Part shown: one piece after another, positions 6,156-13,834 of the stretch
Layout of the letters: every line of letters starts with the position of its first letter
Numbering within the stretch: position 1 is the stretch's first letter
DNA from: a virus
Length of the DNA: 21,839 bases
IMG/VR virus record: IMGVR_UViG_3300010354_019053
Coordinates: 1 to 21,839 of that record
Reading direction: 5' to 3' (one strand)
Notes under the pieces: model-generated
The model's database searches: none
The model's input: only the letters and a program-made list of their open reading frames with translations
What the model was told of the DNA's origin: nothing
Made by a program: the position numbers and the translations under genes

Positions 6156-7526
6156 ATGACAAACTACAACGAAGATCGGTTTATTGGAACAATGGCGGCT
6201 GGATGGATTCGCGATTTAGAAAGTAGCGACAGTCGCTTGCACAAAGAGGCAGTGATTGAAAAAGCTCTTATGGCCGCAAAACTAGGCAGTTCCGAAGCTC
6301 AGGCATTTTTGTTCAACTGCTATCAAGCCTACAATCCGTTCTATACATTCCATGTTCGCCAGGTGCCCGAAGTCTCTGGCCAAGACCACCGGCCCAATCC
6401 TTGGCCTCGATTCTGGGGTTTGCTAGAAAGCCTGCGCACTCGCAGTACTACAGGTAACTCTGCTCGCGAAGCCATTGAAGAAGTCAGTCGGGAGTTTGAT
6501 GACGACGAGTGGAACCTAGTTTGCCGGCGTGTGATTATTAAAGATCTGCGCTGTGGTATCTCTGAAAAGACCTTGAACAAAGTACTGAAAAACTCGGAGT
6601 GGGCTATTCCTATTTTTACTTGCCAGCTAGCACAAGATTCTACAGACCAGCCCAAGAAGCTCAGAGGCATCAAACGCCTTGAGCCCAAGTTGGACGGTGT
6701 ACGTGTGCTGGCTGTAGTACAAGGCATGAATGTAAGTCTCATGAGCCGCAACGGCAAAGAGTTTACAAATTTTCCGGCTATTGCCAAGGCTATTTTGTTG
6801 CACCGTGCCGCATTTCAGCGCGGACTGCATCAGCTGGGCGGTCGCTTTGTGCTAGACGGCGAAGTCACTGGCGAGAGTTTTCAGAAGCTCATGAAGCAGG
6901 CACATCGCAAGAGTGATGTAGAAACTGAAGGCATGGTCTACAATATTTTTGACATCATTCCACTGGATGATTTCCAACGTGGTTATTGGAATGCTCAACA
7001 ATACAAGCGTTTTGATATCCTTGAGCAGGCTCGTGGGGCCTTGCCCGATAATAGTTATTTGAAAATTGTGTCAGGACTTGAAGTGGACCTTGACACAGCC
7101 GAAGGGCATGATGTCATGCAACGATACGCCCAAGATTGTGTAGCCGAGGGTTTTGAAGGTATCATGATCAAAAGCATGGATGCTCCGTATGTGTGCAAAC
7201 GATCAGACTACTGGATGAAGTGGAAGCCCGTAATCAGTGTTGACCTCAATATTGTGGGCTTCGAAGAAGGCACAGGTCGCAATGCCGGTCGCCTGGGTGC
7301 TATAATTTGCGAAGGAGTTGACAATGAACGTAACATACGAGTTAATGTTGGCAGTGGCTTTAGTGATACTGATCGTGATGAGTATTGGACCGGACGGGAT
7401 GACCTGCTTGGGCACTTGGTTGAAGTCCAAGCTGACGCAGTTACGCAAAACCAAGACGGATCATATTCCTTGAGATTTCCTCGATTTTTGAGATTTCGTG
7501 ATTTTGAAACAGGAGAGAAGATATGA
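6156..7526 (+). CDS. ATP-dependent DNA ligase
   Basis: This enzyme seals nicks in phage DNA by adenylyl transfer. At 456 aa it has the nucleotidyltransferase motifs in order: motif I EPKLDGVR with the adenylated Lys178, motif III FVLDGEV (Asp234, Glu236), motif IV EGFEGIMIK (about 331-339) and motif V WMKWKP (Lys355, Lys357). These are followed by an OB-fold domain (LNIVGFEEGTGRNAGRLGAI). The N-terminal 170 residues form a helical domain like that of T4 gp30. The gene follows a TAAATA box that ends 1 nt before the ATG, and a weak Shine-Dalgarno. Its stop overlaps a tiny membrane-protein gene (ATGA). Confidence 0.95.
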   Translation: MTNYNEDRFIGTMAAGWIRDLESSDSRLHKEAVIEKALMAAKLGSSEAQAFLFNCYQAYNPFYTFHVRQVPEVSGQDHRPNPWPRFWGLLESLRTRSTTGNSAREAIEEVSREFDDDEWNLVCRRVIIKDLRCGISEKTLNKVLKNSEWAIPIFTCQLAQDSTDQPKKLRGIKRLEPKLDGVRVLAVVQGMNVSLMSRNGKEFTNFPAIAKAILLHRAAFQRGLHQLGGRFVLDGEVTGESFQKLMKQAHRKSDVETEGMVYNIFDIIPLDDFQRGYWNAQQYKRFDILEQARGALPDNSYLKIVSGLEVDLDTAEGHDVMQRYAQDCVAEGFEGIMIKSMDAPYVCKRSDYWMKWKPVISVDLNIVGFEEGTGRNAGRLGAIICEGVDNERNIRVNVGSGFSDTDRDEYWTGRDDLLGHLVEVQADAVTQNQDGSYSLRFPRFLRFRDFETGEKI

Positions 7527-7693
7527 CTACAGTTTTGGTTTGTTTTTTGCTTGGTGCAATATTGACATTTTGGGGCGGCTATGATTTTGCTCAGTACAAG
7601 CAGTCAATGACTCGAGGTCGGTTGATCAGTGCTGTGATTACCACAGTGATAGGTGTACTCAATTTGCTTACAGTATTCACTATGTTGCAATGA
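7523..7693 (+). CDS. Small membrane protein (56 aa)
   Basis: This ORF starts in an ATGA overlap with the ligase stop, behind the Shine-Dalgarno AGGAGAGA, and ends in an ATGA overlap with the next start. It encodes two hydrophobic stretches, TTVLVCFLLGAILTFWGG (about 2-19) and LISAVITTVIGVLNLLTVF (about 34-52), separated by a short polar loop with Tyr, Lys and Arg. It is probably an inner-membrane hairpin. No family is recognised. The two precise overlaps make a real gene likely despite the length. Confidence 0.75.
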   Translation: MTTVLVCFLLGAILTFWGGYDFAQYKQSMTRGRLISAVITTVIGVLNLLTVFTMLQ

Positions 7694-8154
7694 AAAAGAT
7701 CTATTATGAAAAAATTGGAAAGCGATACGTTCCAGTTTCTGAATACGATAGTGAATATTTGGATAGTTTCCCCAAAGGCAATCACCTTGTGATGTGCTAT
7801 CCAGGTGGTTCGAGTCGCAAGTTTCACATTGATCCCAATTACGCGGCCTTGATTGCCGCAGGACGAGTTGCTGAAGAGCACATGCGCGAGGCCATTTATC
7901 AAGCAGCCTCTATGCATCGTATGGAGCACGAAGGCACAATATTGACTCCTGAACAAGACAAAGCATGGCGAAAGTTTGAAAAGGTCATGGGGGAGCGTGG
8001 CAAGTATATCCAATTCAACAGCACACATGACATTGCCGAATCTGGGATCAGGGCACTAGAAAACGAAGCCGCAAAACTCATGGCGCATCCTGCTGTAAAA
8101 GATGCTTATGAACAGTTTTTGTTGGTGTGCAAAATGGTCGGCCAAAAGTCTTGA
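7690..8154 (+). CDS. Conserved phage protein of unknown function (154 aa)
   Basis: This 154-aa protein begins MKKIYYEKIGKRYVPVSEYD and contains HLVMCYPGGSSRKFHIDP, AGRVAEEHMREAI and a long helical C-terminal half ending AYEQFLLVCKMV. It matches a pattern I associate with a hypothetical protein widespread in phages of aquatic bacteria. There is no signal peptide, and a soluble helical protein is expected. The start overlaps the membrane-protein stop (ATGA). Its own stop codon lies inside the -35 box of the next promoter. Confidence 0.8.
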   Translation: MKKIYYEKIGKRYVPVSEYDSEYLDSFPKGNHLVMCYPGGSSRKFHIDPNYAALIAAGRVAEEHMREAIYQAASMHRMEHEGTILTPEQDKAWRKFEKVMGERGKYIQFNSTHDIAESGIRALENEAAKLMAHPAVKDAYEQFLLVCKMVGQKS

Positions 8155-8179
8155 CAAATCGACTTTCATCTCATACAAT
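8151..8179 (+). promoter_or_regulatory. Sigma70-type promoter for the structured leader and 105-aa gene
   Basis: TTGACA (8151-8156), a 17-nt spacer and TACAAT (8174-8179) are present. The -35 overlaps the previous stop codon (TGA 8152-8154). The predicted +1 is near 8186, giving a leader of about 185 nt before ATG 8372. Confidence 0.82.
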
Positions 8180-8185
8180 TACTAG

Positions 8186-8371
8186 GCATGTCCAAGGAGG
8201 TGTGTTTTTCGATGGGGTGTGTGGGGTGATCGATAACCTGGGCCTGCACAGTATCCGTGGCACAGCGAATGTAATTCACGTAGGTGAGACACTGTCTTGG
8301 AGAGATCCAAAACCTGGGCTGGTACCCCAGGGAGTATGCCTTAAAGGTCAAAACAGTGAAAGGAATGAAAC
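8186..8371 (+). ncRNA. Structured leader RNA, candidate cis-regulatory switch
   Basis: The leader carries several complementary segments. TCGAT (8209-8213) pairs with ATCGA (8229-8233). TCAC-GTAG-GTGA occupies 8276-8287. CACTGT (8290-8295) pairs with ACAGTG (8353-8358) and closes over two hairpins: TTGGA-GAGA-TCCAA (8297-8310, a GNRA tetraloop) and CCTGGG/CCCAGG (8313-8331). The closing stem ends directly at the Shine-Dalgarno AAAGGA (8359-8364). A 9-nt direct repeat AACCTGGGC (8235-8243 and 8311-8319) gives two mutually exclusive partners for CCCAGG. Near the 5' end is a strong AAGGAGG without a normal gene behind it. I match no known riboswitch class. No credible protein-coding gene is seen in 8155-8371. 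Confidence 0.5.
8188..8229 (+). other. Possible 13-codon leader ORF
   Basis: The ATG at 8188, at or within a few bases of the predicted +1, opens a 13-codon frame (MSKEVCFSMGCVG) that ends at TGA 8227-8229. The sequence AAGGAGG lies inside it and could also serve the in-frame ATG at 8212, about 11 nt on. It could be a regulatory leader peptide or chance. Confidence 0.25.
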
Positions 8372-8689
8372 ATGTCTGTTAATATTGCGGTTTCTGCGTT
8401 GAGTATGCCGCAGTCCCTTGACTCTCTTAAAATAGTAACGCCCTTGGACATGCACCGTATTACTTTTGAAATCTCTAATCTAGAGGTTTGGTATAAAATC
8501 ATGGCTGAGGCAAGATCGCAGTACGGCAAGAACTGGCGTGCTCAACCCAAAGTAAAACGCAAACTCAGTGGCTGGAGAGCTGCCGGTTCGCCTCCAATCA
8601 AGGTTTGGTTTGAAGTGCCAGATCCCACGTTTGCAACCTGGTGCGCCGTTAAATTGGGTGTTACAGTAGTAGGAGTACCCAATAAATAA
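8372..8689 (+). CDS. Small phage protein of unknown function (105 aa)
   Basis: This is a soluble basic protein whose middle (YGKNWRAQPKVKRKLSGWRA) is rich in Lys, Arg and Trp. It is followed by IKVWFEVPDPTFATWCAVKL, which looks like a small alpha/beta fold. I recognise no family. It is the first gene behind the promoter at 8151 and the structured leader, with Shine-Dalgarno AAAGGA 7 nt upstream of the ATG, so it is the direct target of any leader regulation. The stop overlaps a TAAATA box 5 nt before the next ATG. Confidence 0.78.
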   Translation: MSVNIAVSALSMPQSLDSLKIVTPLDMHRITFEISNLEVWYKIMAEARSQYGKNWRAQPKVKRKLSGWRAAGSPPIKVWFEVPDPTFATWCAVKLGVTVVGVPNK

Positions 8690-8693
8690 ATCT

Positions 8694-10133
8694 ATGTTTC
8701 TCTCATGGTTAATGTTAGGTGTGGCACTGAGTCTCAGTGTTATCGCCGCTTTCTATAGCATAGCAGGCCTGGCAGCTATCTTTGCCGCGGCTGTACTGCC
8801 CATTGTGATCATGGGCAGTATCCTTGAAATAGCCAAACTCACTGTAACAGTTTGGTTGCACGAATACTGGGACCGGTGCCGATTCTTAATGAAGTTATAT
8901 TTGGTACCTGCTGTGGCGCTGTTGGCGTTTATTACCAGCATGGGTATTTTTGGTTTCTTGTCAAAAGCACATTCGGACCAAGGCATGGTATCTGGTGACG
9001 TGCAGGCCAAGATTGCCATCTACGACGAAAAGATAAAGACAGAACGGGAGAACATAGATGCGAACCGCAAGGCGCTTAAACAACTTGACGAAGCAGTGGA
9101 TCAAGTTATGGCACGCTCAACAGATGAAAAAGGTGCCGACAAGGCCGTGGCGATTCGCCGAGGTCAACAGAAAGACCGTGCTCGTTTACTTGAAGAAATT
9201 GCAAAGAGTCAATCGCGGATTGCCGCACTTAACGAAGAGCGAGCTCCAATTGCGGCGGAAGTACGAAAAGTGGAGGCCGAGGTGGGCCCTATCAAATATA
9301 TCGCTGCCTTGGTTTATGGGGACAATCCGGACTCGAATATATTAGAACGTGCTGTGCGTTGGGTCATAATTATTCTAGTAGTCGTATTCGATCCACTAGC
9401 CATAATGATGTTACTTGCCGCAACTGAAAGTTTTAAATGGGAAAGACAACTGCGTAACAGCAGTGCCGAGCCCGAGTACGAGCCCGACGATGGTCCATTA
9501 ACTGATTCACAAATTGTACAGGTGCAACAGTCAGTAGAAAAACCAGAAGAAGATGACAATAGACCATGGTACGAAAAGTATCCTTATTTGATAAAACCTT
9601 TTGTTCATTTTACTGACATTGGACCAATGGTACACACACCTGCGCCTACTTTGGTTCCGGGTGCTGTCAATGATGATAAAGAACACGAGTTTGATGATCA
9701 CGATCAAGAAACAGCAGAAGAAAAAGAAGCCAAGCGCATTTGGAAGTCTCAACACCCCGATTCCACAGTAAAAGCACAGAGAGAAAAATTATCTCGTGGC
9801 GAAATCGATCGTTTGCCTTGGATTGGTTTACAAGCCGACAATGAGCTGCCAAGAGGTACTGCAACTGGATTTGGAATTTTCTTTCCAGAAAAACCAAACA
9901 AAGGAGATACGTTTGTTCGTGTAGACGTCATGCCCAACCGTGTGTACAAGTACAACGGAAATGATTGGATTGTTGTTGACAAAAACATCAACGATAATTA
10001 CACTTATGATACAGCCTATATTGATCACCTCATTGAAAAAATTGCTTCTGGTGAATATGATCCCGAACTACTGAGTGATCGTGAGCGCGATCAAGTAGCA
10101 GCCCGAGTTAATCAAAACAATCTAAACGCATGA
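8694..10133 (+). CDS. Large membrane protein with coiled coil, conserved in T4-like phages
   Basis: This 479-aa protein has three N-terminal hydrophobic segments (about 3-20, 21-47 and 68-90). A long charged coiled coil follows (about 100-195, with QAKIAIYDEKIKTERENID and RARLLEEIAKSQSRIAALN), then a further TM segment (about 222-243, WVIIILVVVFDPLAIMMLLA). The remainder is acidic and Pro/Asp/Glu-rich. The C-terminal part has VRVDVMPNRVYKYNGNDWIV and EKIASGEYDPELLSDRERDQ, a pattern I know from conserved proteins of marine T4-like phages. The TM-coil-TM layout resembles DUF4407-type proteins. The gene overlaps clpX by ATGA, so the two are probably co-translated. Function unknown. Confidence 0.82.
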   Translation: MFLSWLMLGVALSLSVIAAFYSIAGLAAIFAAAVLPIVIMGSILEIAKLTVTVWLHEYWDRCRFLMKLYLVPAVALLAFITSMGIFGFLSKAHSDQGMVSGDVQAKIAIYDEKIKTERENIDANRKALKQLDEAVDQVMARSTDEKGADKAVAIRRGQQKDRARLLEEIAKSQSRIAALNEERAPIAAEVRKVEAEVGPIKYIAALVYGDNPDSNILERAVRWVIIILVVVFDPLAIMMLLAATESFKWERQLRNSSAEPEYEPDDGPLTDSQIVQVQQSVEKPEEDDNRPWYEKYPYLIKPFVHFTDIGPMVHTPAPTLVPGAVNDDKEHEFDDHDQETAEEKEAKRIWKSQHPDSTVKAQREKLSRGEIDRLPWIGLQADNELPRGTATGFGIFFPEKPNKGDTFVRVDVMPNRVYKYNGNDWIVVDKNINDNYTYDTAYIDHLIEKIASGEYDPELLSDRERDQVAARVNQNNLNA

Positions 10134-11329
10134 AGAATCCCGAAAATCTAGATAACTGTAGCTTTTGCGGAAAGCACAAAGACAATGTGGCCAAACTCAT
10201 CGTCGGAGCAGATGTTGCCATCTGCAATGAATGTGTGGATCTATGTCAGTCGTTGTTGTCCGACGATCCAGTAACCAAGCCCAACAATGATGCTACGCTT
10301 GATCCAAGAGTAATTAAAACACATCTAGATGAATATGTCATTGGGCAAGACAAAGCCAAAATGGTGTTGAGCGTTGCTATTGTAAATCATTACAAACGCA
10401 TAAACAACAAAGATAAAAATACCGAAGTTGAAAAAGCCAACATTCTCATGCTTGGTCCCACTGGTTCGGGAAAGACTTTGTTGGCACGTACTGTTGCACG
10501 ATACCTAGACGTACCTTTTGTTATTGCAGACGCAACTAGTCTGACCGAAGCGGGTTATGTAGGCGACGATGTTGAAAGTGTGATCAGTCGTTTGTATGCC
10601 GCGTCGGGAGGTAGTGTTGAAAAAACACAACGAGGCATTGTGTTTCTTGATGAAATAGATAAAATCAGTAGAAAGTCCGAAAGCTCTAGTATTACCCGAG
10701 ATGTATCTGGCGAAGGTGTACAACAAGCCTTGCTCAAGTTAGTTGAGGGAACCAAGTGCCGCATTACTCCGCAGGGAGGCCGCAAACATCCTTCGGGCGA
10801 AACCATTGAAATTGATACCACTGATATTTTGTTTATTGGTGGAGGCGCCTTTGTAGGTCTTGATACCTTGGTTAAAAAGCGTATAAAAGGTACCAGCATT
10901 GGATTTCAAGCCGAAGTTAATCAAGACACCGAAGGGGCCATGGACTTAGTAACGCCAGACGATCTAGTAAAATTTGGATTGATCCCTGAATTTGTGGGAC
11001 GATTTCCTAGTTGGGTATCGTTGACTGAACTAACACTCAACGATTTGATTTCTATCCTTACACAAATCAAACATTGCTACATTGATCAGTACAAATGGTT
11101 GTTCAATCAAGATCAAGTGGATCTTGAATTCGACTCGGATGCATTGTCGTGCATTGCAGAGAACACCATAAAAAATAAAACTGGTGCCCGTGGACTACAC
11201 AGTGAGTTAGAAAGAATCTTATTGCCGCACATGTTCAATCTTCCCAAGTACAAGTCCAATGGCATCATACAAGTAAAAATCAATAAAGAGTTGGTAAATA
11301 ATCCTACAGAACTCAAGGTTACTGCATGA
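10130..11329 (+). CDS. clpX: ClpX-type AAA+ unfoldase
   Basis: This 399-aa protein is a full ClpX. It has the N-terminal zinc-binding domain (Cys10, Cys13, Cys32, Cys35), Walker A GPTGSGKT (109-116), pore-1 loop GYVG (142-145), Walker B IVFLDE (170-175) and the RKH loop (218-220). It also has IGF (257-259), the arginine finger in EFVGR (Arg291) and sensor-2 GAR (Arg354). ClpX hexamers unfold tagged proteins and pass them to ClpP; the IGF loop is the ClpP-docking element, and it is intact although no clpP lies in the window. It should therefore bind host ClpP or act alone as an unfoldase. It is slightly shorter than E. coli ClpX (424 aa). It overlaps the upstream membrane-protein gene and the downstream bS21 gene by ATGA. 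Confidence 0.96.
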   Translation: MKNPENLDNCSFCGKHKDNVAKLIVGADVAICNECVDLCQSLLSDDPVTKPNNDATLDPRVIKTHLDEYVIGQDKAKMVLSVAIVNHYKRINNKDKNTEVEKANILMLGPTGSGKTLLARTVARYLDVPFVIADATSLTEAGYVGDDVESVISRLYAASGGSVEKTQRGIVFLDEIDKISRKSESSSITRDVSGEGVQQALLKLVEGTKCRITPQGGRKHPSGETIEIDTTDILFIGGGAFVGLDTLVKKRIKGTSIGFQAEVNQDTEGAMDLVTPDDLVKFGLIPEFVGRFPSWVSLTELTLNDLISILTQIKHCYIDQYKWLFNQDQVDLEFDSDALSCIAENTIKNKTGARGLHSELERILLPHMFNLPKYKSNGIIQVKINKELVNNPTELKVTA

Positions 11330-11550
11330 ACAAACTTCGTGGAAGGTCTGTATTGGTCACAGACGGCAACGTAGAAAAAGCTTTGCGCAAATTCAAAAAG
11401 AAAATCCAAACATCTGGATTGCTTGATGATCTGCGCACCAAAGAATCTTACATCAAGCCTACCACGCAACGAAAACTAAAAAGAAGTGCAGCCAAAAGTC
11501 GTTGGCGTAAAAAACTGGCAGAACAAGCCCTTCCTAAAAATTTGTACTGA
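11326..11550 (+). CDS. rpsU: Ribosomal protein bS21
   Basis: This 74-aa basic protein matches bS21: SVLVTDGNVEKALRKFKKKI corresponds to the N-terminal helix, then SGLLDDLRTKESYIKPTTQR contains the family signature (xxLxxxRxxxxYxKPTxxR), and a Lys/Arg-rich tail ends in LPKNLY. bS21 sits near the anti-Shine-Dalgarno end of 16S rRNA on the small subunit and affects initiation. Phage copies are known from aquatic viruses and may replace the host protein on ribosomes. The gene overlaps the clpX stop (ATGA) and the next start (TGATG). Confidence 0.93.
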   Translation: MNKLRGRSVLVTDGNVEKALRKFKKKIQTSGLLDDLRTKESYIKPTTQRKLKRSAAKSRWRKKLAEQALPKNLY

Positions 11551-11810
11551 TGTACATTGAGTTCACACTGCCCAGTGGTGCAAGCGGCATGATACCTACT
11601 CATGCCCTGGCCGTCATTAGAGATCGACTCTACAACTGGGCGGCAAAATACGAAGTTGAATACCGAACCAAACTGTACAAATACACCTTGCGGGTAACAT
11701 TTGACACAGATGATGTTTATGCTCTGTTTGGATTGACTTGGGTACCTGATCCCAAATATCCCAGTTGGACAAGTTACCGCTTGATAGTTGACCTAAATAA
11801 TAAAATATAA
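11550..11810 (+). CDS. Small conserved phage protein of unknown function (86 aa)
   Basis: This is an 86-aa protein with MYIEFTLPSGASGMIPTHAL at the start, then IRDRLYNWAAKYEVEYRTKL and VTFDTDDVYALFGLTWVP. The aromatic, alternating pattern suggests a small alpha/beta domain, and no transmembrane helix is evident. I do not recognise a named family. It overlaps the bS21 stop by one base and so belongs to the membrane protein-clpX-rpsU-86 aa translation unit. The following dnaK has its own upstream box and hairpin. Confidence 0.78.
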   Translation: MYIEFTLPSGASGMIPTHALAVIRDRLYNWAAKYEVEYRTKLYKYTLRVTFDTDDVYALFGLTWVPDPKYPSWTSYRLIVDLNNKI

Positions 11811-11822
11811 TTCGGAATCGTG

Positions 11823-11857
11823 TATAATAAATAATATTGTAGCGCCTACGGGGCTAC
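11823..11857 (+). promoter_or_regulatory. Late-type promoter box and 5' hairpin ahead of dnaK
   Basis: TATAATAAATA (11823-11833) contains a TAAATA core. Six nucleotides further, GTAGCGCC (11839-11846) pairs, with one G-G mismatch, to GGGGCTAC (11850-11857) over the loop TAC. The hairpin would be the first element of the transcript. The Shine-Dalgarno AAGGAG (11881-11886) follows unpaired. Confidence 0.5.
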
Positions 11858-11893
11858 AAACAACAATCTTGCTTAAATTTAAGGAGAAACAAC

Positions 11894-13765
11894 ATGAGCA
11901 AAGTAATCGGTATCGATTTAGGTACCACCAATTCCTGCGTAGCCGTTATTGAAAACGGTATTCCCCGAGTAATCGAAAACAGTGAAGGCGCCCGCACTAC
12001 ACCAAGTATTGTGGCCTACACTAACGATGAGATCTTGGTTGGAGCCAGTGCCAAACGACAGGCAATCACTAACCCCAAAAACACAATTTATGCTGCCAAG
12101 CGGTTGATTGGTCGCAAGTTCAAAGAACAAGCTGTGCAAAAGGACATTAATCTAATGCCGTTCAGCATTGTTGAAAACGACAATGGCGACGCTTGGGTAC
12201 AAACCGGCGATAAAAAAATAGCACCTCCACAGATTTCAGCTGAAGTTCTTCGCAAGATGAAAAAGACAGCTGAAGACTATCTTGGTCACGAAGTCCAACA
12301 GGCAGTTATTACAGTACCTGCTTACTTCAACGACAGCCAGCGACAAGCTACCAAGGATGCTGGACGTATTGCTGGCCTAGAAGTATTGCGCATTATCAAC
12401 GAACCAACAGCCGCTGCTTTGGCCTATGGTGTTGACAAAGAATCCAAGTACGATCGCAAAGTTGCTGTATACGATCTAGGCGGTGGCACATTTGATATCA
12501 GCATCATTGAAATTGCCAACGTTGACGGAGACAAACAGATTGAGGTGTTGAGTACCAACGGTGACACCTTCCTGGGCGGCGAAGACTTTGACCAACGTAT
12601 CATGGATTTCTTGGTAGAAGAATTCAAGAAAGATCAAGGTATTGATCTAACCAAAGATGTGCTGGCTTTACAACGTCTAAAGGAAGCAGCCGAAAAGGCC
12701 AAGATTGAACTTTCCAGCTCGGCACAAACAGATGTTAACTTGCCTTATATCACTGCGGATGCATCTGGTCCCAAGCACATGAACGTTAAGATTACACGTA
12801 GCAAGCTAGAACAACTTGTCGACGAGTTGATTACACGTTCGATCCAACCTTGCCTTACAGCATTGAAAGATGCAGGTGTTAGTTCCAGTGACATTGACGA
12901 AGTTATTCTTGTCGGTGGCATGACGCGAATGCCCAAGGTACAAGAAACAGTCGAGAAGTTGTTTGGTAAAGCACCACGCAAGGATGTTAACCCAGACGAA
13001 GCCGTAGCTGCCGGTGCAGCAGTCCAAGGTTCGGTTCTTGCAGGAGATCGCAAGGATGTACTGCTGCTCGACGTTACTCCGCTGAGCTTGGGGATCGAAA
13101 CCATGGGCGGTGTGTTCACCAAAATTATCCAAAAAAACACTACCATTCCTACCAAAGGAACACAGGTGTTCTCCACTGCTGAAGACAATCAACCTGCAGT
13201 AACAATCAAAGTGGGACAAGGAGAACGCGAACTGTTTCAATACAACAAACATTTGGGCGAATTCAATCTAGAGGGTATTGCACCTGCACCGAGAGGAGTC
13301 CCGCAAATCGAAGTTATTTTTGATATCGATGCCAATGGTATTATGCACATCAGTGCTCGAGACAAAGGCACAGGCAAAGAAAACAAAATTACTATCAAGA
13401 GCGACAGCGGATTGACCGAATCTGAAATCCAAAAAATGGTACAGGAAGCAGAAGAAAACGCTGACGCAGATAAAAAAGCACGCGAGCTCATTGAAGCTCG
13501 AAACAGCGGTGAGTCGTTGATGCATTCAGTGAAAAATGATCTCAAAGAACACGGAGCAAAATTAACTGAATCAGAGCGCAGTACAATTGATTCCGCTGTG
13601 GCCAAATTGGAATCTGTCGTTGATGGCAATGACGCAGAGGCAATTCGTGAAGCACAAACAGCTATGCACGATGCAATGATGCCTTTGTTCAAAGCCAAAG
13701 CGGCGTCGGAGCAAACATCACAGGATGACACTGTGGTTGATGCAGAAGTTAGGCAGGCTGCCTAA
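11894..13765 (+). CDS. dnaK: Chaperone DnaK (Hsp70)
   Basis: This is a full-length Hsp70 of 623 aa. The ATPase domain shows [57 protein letters not shown] and [16 protein letters not shown]. The hydrophobic interdomain linker [10 protein letters not shown] is near residues 388-397. The substrate-binding domain and helical lid follow, ending [10 protein letters not shown]. DnaK binds exposed hydrophobic segments and cycles with DnaJ and GrpE; neither is encoded in the window, so host partners would be needed. Segments such as [14 protein letters not shown] and [14 protein letters not shown] resemble betaproteobacterial DnaK as I recall it, suggesting acquisition from such a host. The start follows AAGGAG by 7 nt. 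No frameshift or missing domain is seen. Confidence 0.97.
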   Translation: MSKVIGIDLGTTNSCVAVIENGIPRVIENSEGARTTPSIVAYTNDEILVGASAKRQAITNPKNTIYAAKRLIGRKFKEQAVQKDINLMPFSIVENDNGDAWVQTGDKKIAPPQISAEVLRKMKKTAEDYLGHEVQQAVITVPAYFNDSQRQATKDAGRIAGLEVLRIINEPTAAALAYGVDKESKYDRKVAVYDLGGGTFDISIIEIANVDGDKQIEVLSTNGDTFLGGEDFDQRIMDFLVEEFKKDQGIDLTKDVLALQRLKEAAEKAKIELSSSAQTDVNLPYITADASGPKHMNVKITRSKLEQLVDELITRSIQPCLTALKDAGVSSSDIDEVILVGGMTRMPKVQETVEKLFGKAPRKDVNPDEAVAAGAAVQGSVLAGDRKDVLLLDVTPLSLGIETMGGVFTKIIQKNTTIPTKGTQVFSTAEDNQPAVTIKVGQGERELFQYNKHLGEFNLEGIAPAPRGVPQIEVIFDIDANGIMHISARDKGTGKENKITIKSDSGLTESEIQKMVQEAEENADADKKARELIEARNSGESLMHSVKNDLKEHGAKLTESERSTIDSAVAKLESVVDGNDAEAIREAQTAMHDAMMPLFKAKAASEQTSQDDTVVDAEVRQAA

Positions 13766-13772
13766 CTTCACA

Positions 13773-13800
13773 GTTGGGTGCTGCACAGGGCAGGCCCAAC
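13773..13800 (+). terminator. Hairpin between dnaK and hsp20
   Basis: GTTGGG (13773-13778) pairs with CCCAAC (13795-13800), and the inner CTGC (13781-13784) pairs with GCAG (13790-13793). No T-run follows, so it may be a 3'-end or 5'-UTR stabiliser for hsp20 rather than a true terminator. Confidence 0.5.
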
Positions 13801-13834
13801 CTTGTCATAACTTGCTTATAAAAGGAGATATAAA

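Noticed and set aside
7566-7592. TTGACA at the beginning of the 56-aa membrane gene as a promoter
   Set aside because: No -10 match at 16-18 nt; it lies inside a coupled gene.
8166-8351. Minus-strand ORF in the leader region
   Set aside because: No ribosome-binding site, no recognisable protein pattern, and it lies antisense to a promoter-driven leader.
8127-8402. Plus-strand ORF of 91 codons covering the leader before the 105-aa gene
   Set aside because: Its start lies inside the preceding gene and promoter, no start within it has a properly spaced Shine-Dalgarno, and its end overlaps the next gene. The interval shows RNA pairing instead.
12745-13731. Long minus-strand ORFs opposite dnaK
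   Set aside because: Antisense open frames opposite dnaK are a familiar artefact. They have Ser/Leu-rich composition and no domain, while the sense strand is an unambiguous DnaK.
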